From IMG/VR virus record IMGVR_UViG_3300027704_003277, positions 1 through 24,808 of that record: DNA of 24,808 bases, one strand, 5' to 3'. Below, piece by piece: positions 21,791 to 24,808 of this stretch. The stretch's first letter is position 1; every line of letters begins with the position of its first letter. The notes under the pieces are model-generated. The model worked only from the letters and a program-made list of their open reading frames with translations, made no database searches and was not told where the DNA came from. The position numbers were made by a program, and so were the translations under genes. The DNA is from a virus.

Positions 21791-22607
21791 TGGGACTGTA
21801 ATATCATTTGGTTGCAGTCATACTGCGGGCAGTGAGATTGATGGGATGGGCGATTCAGATTATAACAGACAACATTCGTATGGTGCACATTTAGCTAAAA
21901 AGTTTGGTTATGATCATATGAGTTTTGCTTTGTGTGGGGGGTCGAATCATCGAATTTTTGTGTTGACTACACAAGTGTTAAAGGAGATAATAGTTGGTAC
22001 ATGTAACCTTGTTCCGCATCTAAGAAAGAACCACAAGTATTTTTTTCTCATTGGTTGGACGAGTTTAAATAGGTTTGATCTAAGATATAGTAATGATGAG
22101 ATATACGAACAGTGTGGAGATGCTGGAGATAAGTTGGATAGTAAAATTATTCCAGCTTGTGTTGGTATGAATCCAAAAATTATTAATGACAAAGACCTAC
22201 GCAGAACAATTAAGTATATTCCATATGTAACTGATAACGTAGTAATGGCAGATCAATTAGCTAGTTATATATTTGCTCTGCAAACCATGCTTGAAACTAA
22301 TAACATAGATTATTATATGTTTAACGCTATTGAGAATCATTTTAAAACAGACTATTTTACTCAAGATCGATATGATGTACATGCAAAGCCCACTTGGCGG
22401 CCAGGTAATACTACTCTATACGATAACATAGATGAAACGAAGTATTATCATCCTAAAAGTTATACAGAAAATTATTATAGGTGGTGTTTGTCTAAAGGTC
22501 ATAAGAACCAAAGTAATAAATATTGGCATCTTGGTGAGCCGGCTCATATTGATTGGGCCAATCATATTTACCCGGAGATATTAAATGTTTACCCACATTT
22601 GGAATAA
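21783..22607 (+). CDS. SGNH/GDSL-hydrolase-like protein
   Basis: 274 residues. Seen: VISFGCSHTAGSE (6-18) with S12 in the place of the nucleophile of block I; LCGGSNHRI with N55 (block III-like); FLIGWTSLNRFD; and GEPAHIDWANHI near the end with H255 as the likely catalytic His. SGNH enzymes remove or move acyl groups on sugars, lipids or peptides; phage versions are common and mostly untested. The order of blocks and the length fit, but the GDSL motif itself is replaced by GCSHT, as in other phage members I know. It closes the coupled gene string after the last radical SAM gene, fitting a deacetylase or acetyl-esterase role on a glycan, which is inference. Confidence 0.75.
   Translation: MSDGTVISFGCSHTAGSEIDGMGDSDYNRQHSYGAHLAKKFGYDHMSFALCGGSNHRIFVLTTQVLKEIIVGTCNLVPHLRKNHKYFFLIGWTSLNRFDLRYSNDEIYEQCGDAGDKLDSKIIPACVGMNPKIINDKDLRRTIKYIPYVTDNVVMADQLASYIFALQTMLETNNIDYYMFNAIENHFKTDYFTQDRYDVHAKPTWRPGNTTLYDNIDETKYYHPKSYTENYYRWCLSKGHKNQSNKYWHLGEPAHIDWANHIYPEILNVYPHLE
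22574..22577 (+). promoter_or_regulatory. Ribosome-binding site of the 43-residue membrane peptide
   Basis: GGAG at 22574-22577, seven bases before ATG 22585, marks the start of a small gene that lies partly inside the end of the SGNH-like gene. Confidence 0.6.
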
Positions 22608-22716
22608 ATTCATTACGTGGATTACATACCCTTCGTTTTGGTTGCGTCGACGAAGGATGATTAGAGAAATACGCAAATCAGATCCATTCATATATGAAGG
22701 TAACAACGATGAATGA
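22585..22716 (+). CDS. 43-residue single-span membrane peptide
   Basis: Short ORF with GGAG seven bases upstream, overlapping the preceding gene by 23 bases and the glutaredoxin gene by 8. The product has a hydrophobic, aromatic N-terminal half (FTHIWNKFITWITYPSFWL), then a positive cluster RRRRMIREIRK and the tail SDPFIY. The positive residues after the span suggest a cytoplasmic C-terminus. A tiny membrane protein ending in a RKxDPFIY motif next to glutaredoxin is something I recall from T4-like cyanophages. Function unknown. Confidence 0.7.
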   Translation: MFTHIWNKFITWITYPSFWLRRRRMIREIRKSDPFIYEGNNDE

Positions 22717-22984
22717 AATAAGTGAAAGCTACACTAAAGGGTTATATAAGATTTATACAAGAGATAATTGTGTATATTGTGACGCAGCTAAAGTGTTAAT
22801 GAAAAAGTATGGATTACATATAACTGAATATAATTTAGAGTCACATCCCCACAACAAAGACGAATTGAAGAAGTTGGTGCCAGAAGCGACTACTGTGCCT
22901 CAAATCTTTGTAGGTAAAAAGCATATTGGTGGGTATGATGCCTTTAAAACATATGCTGAGGAGAGTCTCGAAAGCGGAAGATAA
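22709..22984 (+). CDS. Glutaredoxin
   Basis: 91 residues from ATG 22709 (an in-frame ATG at 22694 is possible, but AAGG at about 22697-22700 favours 22709). Seen: the active site C21-V-Y-C24 after the strand YKIYTRDN, T62-V-P64 (cis-Pro glutathione site) and GGYDA (74-78). It is a dithiol glutaredoxin that uses glutathione to reduce disulfides, for example in ribonucleotide reductase, and glutaredoxins can also carry Fe-S clusters. Phage glutaredoxins (nrdC-like) are common in T4-like viruses. It follows the small membrane peptide with 8 bases of overlap. Confidence 0.95.
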   Translation: MNEISESYTKGLYKIYTRDNCVYCDAAKVLMKKYGLHITEYNLESHPHNKDELKKLVPEATTVPQIFVGKKHIGGYDAFKTYAEESLESGR

Positions 22985-22988
22985 TATT

Positions 22989-23948
22989 ATGAAACTTACA
23001 ATATTAGATAGCGGGCCTGAAAAGAATGAACTAAACAAGAACTCTATGGGGGGAACAGAACTTATGCAGAATCGATTGTATAAGGAAATGCCTAAAGAGT
23101 TAATGGAACAATTCCAAATTATTTGTTCAAGAGCTCGGCGCATCAAAGATGACAAGAAAACTATTCTATGGTGTCATGATCTAGCGTTGGATCCTGAAGT
23201 TGAACATTTAAAGGATGGTGGCCATGAAAAATTCAACAAATTGGTATTTGTTTCTCATTGGCAGCAGCAAGAGTATGTTAATCATCTTGGTGTTCCTCAT
23301 TCTGCTGGATTTGTATTACAAAATGCAATTGATCCAATACCTGAACACGAGAAACCAGACGATGTTATTAATCTGGTCTACTTCTCGACGCCCCATAGAG
23401 GATTAGATATATTAGTTCCTGTGTTTAATGGATTGATGGCAGAACATTGGAAGAATATTGAGAAACCAATTAAGCTGCATGTATTTTCTAGCTTCAGTTT
23501 ATACGGCTGGCCTGAGAGAGACAAACAGCACGAGCAAACAATACAGCAATGTAAGGACCATCCGGATATTATTTACCACGGCGCAGTAAGCAATGACGAG
23601 ATGAGAAAGGCATTGGAAGACATGCACATCCTAGCTTACCCCTGTGTGTGGCCAGAAACGAGTTGTCTAGTTTTAATGGAATCGATGTCCGCCAGGCTAG
23701 CTTGTGTACATAGTTCGTTTGCAGGATTACCCGAGACAGCTGCTAATTGGACTTTAATGTATCCTGTACACGAAGACCCTAATGAGCATGCACAGATATT
23801 TGCACAGAACCTGCACAATGCAGTTATGATGTTAGACGACGATACATACCAGGCACGTTTAGATATGCAAAAGCAATATTGTGATGCATTTTATAATTGG
23901 GAGGTAAGAGCTATGCAGTGGAATTCATTCTTAGAAAGTAGGTTGTGA
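22989..23948 (+). CDS. GT4-type glycosyltransferase
   Basis: 319 residues. The start is ATG 22989 with GGAAG at 22976-22980; the frame is open further upstream, but that part overlaps glutaredoxin. Seen: the N-terminal M20-G-G-T-E-L (donor/acceptor loop), FVSHWQQ (87-93), YFSTPHRGLD (131-140), HGAVSNDEM (197-205) and E223-x7-E231 (PETSCLVLMESM), the EX7E that binds the nucleotide sugar in GT-B retaining enzymes of family GT4. The N-terminal Rossmann domain is short compared with cellular GT4 enzymes. It transfers a sugar to an unknown acceptor and fits a surface- or virion-glycan role beside the carbamoyltransferase and SGNH gene. Confidence 0.9.
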   Translation: MKLTILDSGPEKNELNKNSMGGTELMQNRLYKEMPKELMEQFQIICSRARRIKDDKKTILWCHDLALDPEVEHLKDGGHEKFNKLVFVSHWQQQEYVNHLGVPHSAGFVLQNAIDPIPEHEKPDDVINLVYFSTPHRGLDILVPVFNGLMAEHWKNIEKPIKLHVFSSFSLYGWPERDKQHEQTIQQCKDHPDIIYHGAVSNDEMRKALEDMHILAYPCVWPETSCLVLMESMSARLACVHSSFAGLPETAANWTLMYPVHEDPNEHAQIFAQNLHNAVMMLDDDTYQARLDMQKQYCDAFYNWEVRAMQWNSFLESRL

Positions 23949-24184
23949 TGTCCCCATCATTGAGTTCTTTATCAGAAGAGTCGGATAAGCAATTGGTTGA
24001 AAGGAATTCCATTAAGTTGGTGCATAATTTAAAACTCCAAGGATCCTACAATGTTTACCGTGCTGTTAAAGAGATACAAAAATTTCTCGAGGCGGTGGAT
24101 AAGGAATACCATCTAACTTTTCTCCAACGAGAACATTTAAATAAAACGAGATTGACATTTGACAAAGTATTTAAATATAAGTAG
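23948..24184 (+). CDS. Small helical hypothetical protein
   Basis: 78 residues from ATG 23948 (TGATG junction; GTG 23945 is also possible). The N-terminus is Ser/Glu-rich (SPSLSSLSEESDKQ); the rest is charged helix (RNSIKLVHNLKLQG, VYRAVKEIQKFLEAVDKEYHLTF). No cysteine, signal peptide or membrane span. It overlaps the next gene by 26 bases. Not recognised; its helices could form a small bundle or an adaptor. Confidence 0.65.
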   Translation: MSPSLSSLSEESDKQLVERNSIKLVHNLKLQGSYNVYRAVKEIQKFLEAVDKEYHLTFLQREHLNKTRLTFDKVFKYK

Positions 24185-24803
24185 CGAAATAGTTACAGCA
24201 GATAATCAAGATGCATTTGTTGACTTTTTAAAACAAGAAAGAAAAGCCAGCCGCCAAAGAGATCGTAATGCTGATTGGTTCAAGCATTTGCTAGATAAAG
24301 ATTTTTGGGAAATATATCCAATGTGGACTATGTCAAGAATCGATGGTGAAGTATGGACTATTGCTGCTGTACAAAAGCACAACTTTCCTAGTGGAACATA
24401 TCGAGTGATGTCCAGGTTATATGTTAAGGAAAATATGCGTAAACCGACTGACCAAATGCCCATGTATAGACATAAATGGCCAGCCAAGTCTACTTATTTA
24501 TTTCCACCAATGTTAGATATGATGAAATCAATTGAAGGCTCTACTATGATCATGACTATGGAGCATATCAAGAGAGCTAGAAATTTAAATGTTATTAGTA
24601 GGTATTTCAATGAACATTATGGAACAAATTTTGTCGTACAGCCACATATGTATCAAACATTTAATGATCGTGATAATTGGAAATCATGGCAAGTACTAAC
24701 TGCTGATGGTGACATTGATCTACCTTATTTAACAAAAGACGAATGGAAACTTAAATTTCCAAACGCTGGGCTTTCTATAAAGGCATCTCACCCTTCACCC
24801 TAG
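24159..24803 (+). CDS. Protein resembling phage acetyltransferase-like (GNAT-like) proteins
   Basis: 214 residues from TTG 24159, which gives a TKYLNIxxxxVTxDNQDAFVDFLKxER start that matches how I remember marine phage relatives; no in-frame ATG or GTG lies near it. Conserved-looking blocks: RNADWFKHLLDKDFWEIYPMWTMSRID (about 36-62), VWTIAAVQKHNFPSGTYRVMSRLYV, MDMMKSIEGSTMIMTMEHIKRARNL and a C-terminal WQVLTADGDIDLPYLTKDEWKLKFP. The strand-helix pattern is like a GNAT fold, but no clear acetyl-CoA loop (Q/RxxGxG/A) is present, so function is open. It ends 5 bases before the window end. Confidence 0.7.
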   Translation: MTKYLNISSEIVTADNQDAFVDFLKQERKASRQRDRNADWFKHLLDKDFWEIYPMWTMSRIDGEVWTIAAVQKHNFPSGTYRVMSRLYVKENMRKPTDQMPMYRHKWPAKSTYLFPPMLDMMKSIEGSTMIMTMEHIKRARNLNVISRYFNEHYGTNFVVQPHMYQTFNDRDNWKSWQVLTADGDIDLPYLTKDEWKLKFPNAGLSIKASHPSP

Positions 24804-24808
24804 GGATC

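Noticed and set aside
22926-22988. N-terminal extension of the glycosyltransferase
   Set aside because: It overlaps the glutaredoxin gene; ATG 22989 has GGAAG at a proper distance and gives a standard GT4 start.
24152-24181. TTGACA - 18 bases - TATAAG promoter-like match
   Set aside because: A transcript from it would begin after the TTG start at 24159, leaving only a truncated product; it lies in AT-rich coding DNA, where such matches arise by chance.
1-24808. CRISPR arrays, insertion sequences, rRNA genes, attachment sites, intrinsic terminators
   Set aside because: No spaced direct repeats, transposase motifs, rRNA-like sequence or tRNA-fragment repeats were found, and no GC-rich hairpin followed by a T-run.

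Overview
The window looks like part of the accessory region of a tailed phage, most likely a marine T4-like myovirus. The reasons are these. All genes lie on the + strand and almost all touch or overlap (ATGA, GTGA and TAATG junctions). Two tRNA genes sit between protein genes. Many small proteins of phage type are present. A DUF6267-type protein, a purS, a glutaredoxin next to a tiny membrane protein, a NodU-type carbamoyltransferase and N-terminal-twitch radical SAM proteins are all known to me from marine myophages. No capsid, tail, terminase or replication gene is visible, so the phage assignment is inference. No stretch over 300 bases lacks a gene; the largest gap is 11447-11511 and it holds a promoter.

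Layout. (1) 1-3.6 kb: a DUF6267-like protein with ligase/nucleotidyltransferase-like motifs, a full-length SufB Fe-S scaffold protein, a small unknown protein and a metallophosphoesterase. These genes use mostly CGN arginine codons. (2) 3.6-6.6 kb: small genes, tRNA-Thr(UGU), a basic peptide, a small exported protein, a CxxCxxCC protein, an HExxH protein, a 2-oxoglutarate-oxygenase-like protein, a Cys-rich 57-residue protein, PurS and tRNA-Arg(UCU). (3) 6.6-11.4 kb: a conserved phage-type unknown, a radical SAM protein with a Rossmann-like N-terminus, two PP-loop ATPases (the second QueC-like) and, between them, a very AT-rich 310-residue unknown. (4) 11.45-22.6 kb: after a good promoter, one tight operon with an 82-residue acidic protein, a carbamoyltransferase, seven consecutive radical SAM proteins and an SGNH-hydrolase-like protein. 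Six of the seven radical SAM proteins have the auxiliary-cluster cysteines in front of the radical SAM domain; one has them behind it. (5) 22.6-24.8 kb: a 43-residue membrane peptide, glutaredoxin, a GT4 glycosyltransferase, a small unknown and a protein resembling a phage acetyltransferase-like family.

How the parts may work together (inference). Regions 3-5 resemble a modification or glycan-decoration island: radical SAM chemistry, carbamoyl transfer, glycosyl transfer, esterase and adenylating PP-loop enzymes. If every twitch enzyme binds two Fe-S clusters, the island makes a heavy Fe-S demand, and the phage-borne SufB could help meet it through the host SufC/SufD machinery. Its substrate is unknown. 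The two tRNAs read ACA and AGA, codons favoured in the AT-rich island.
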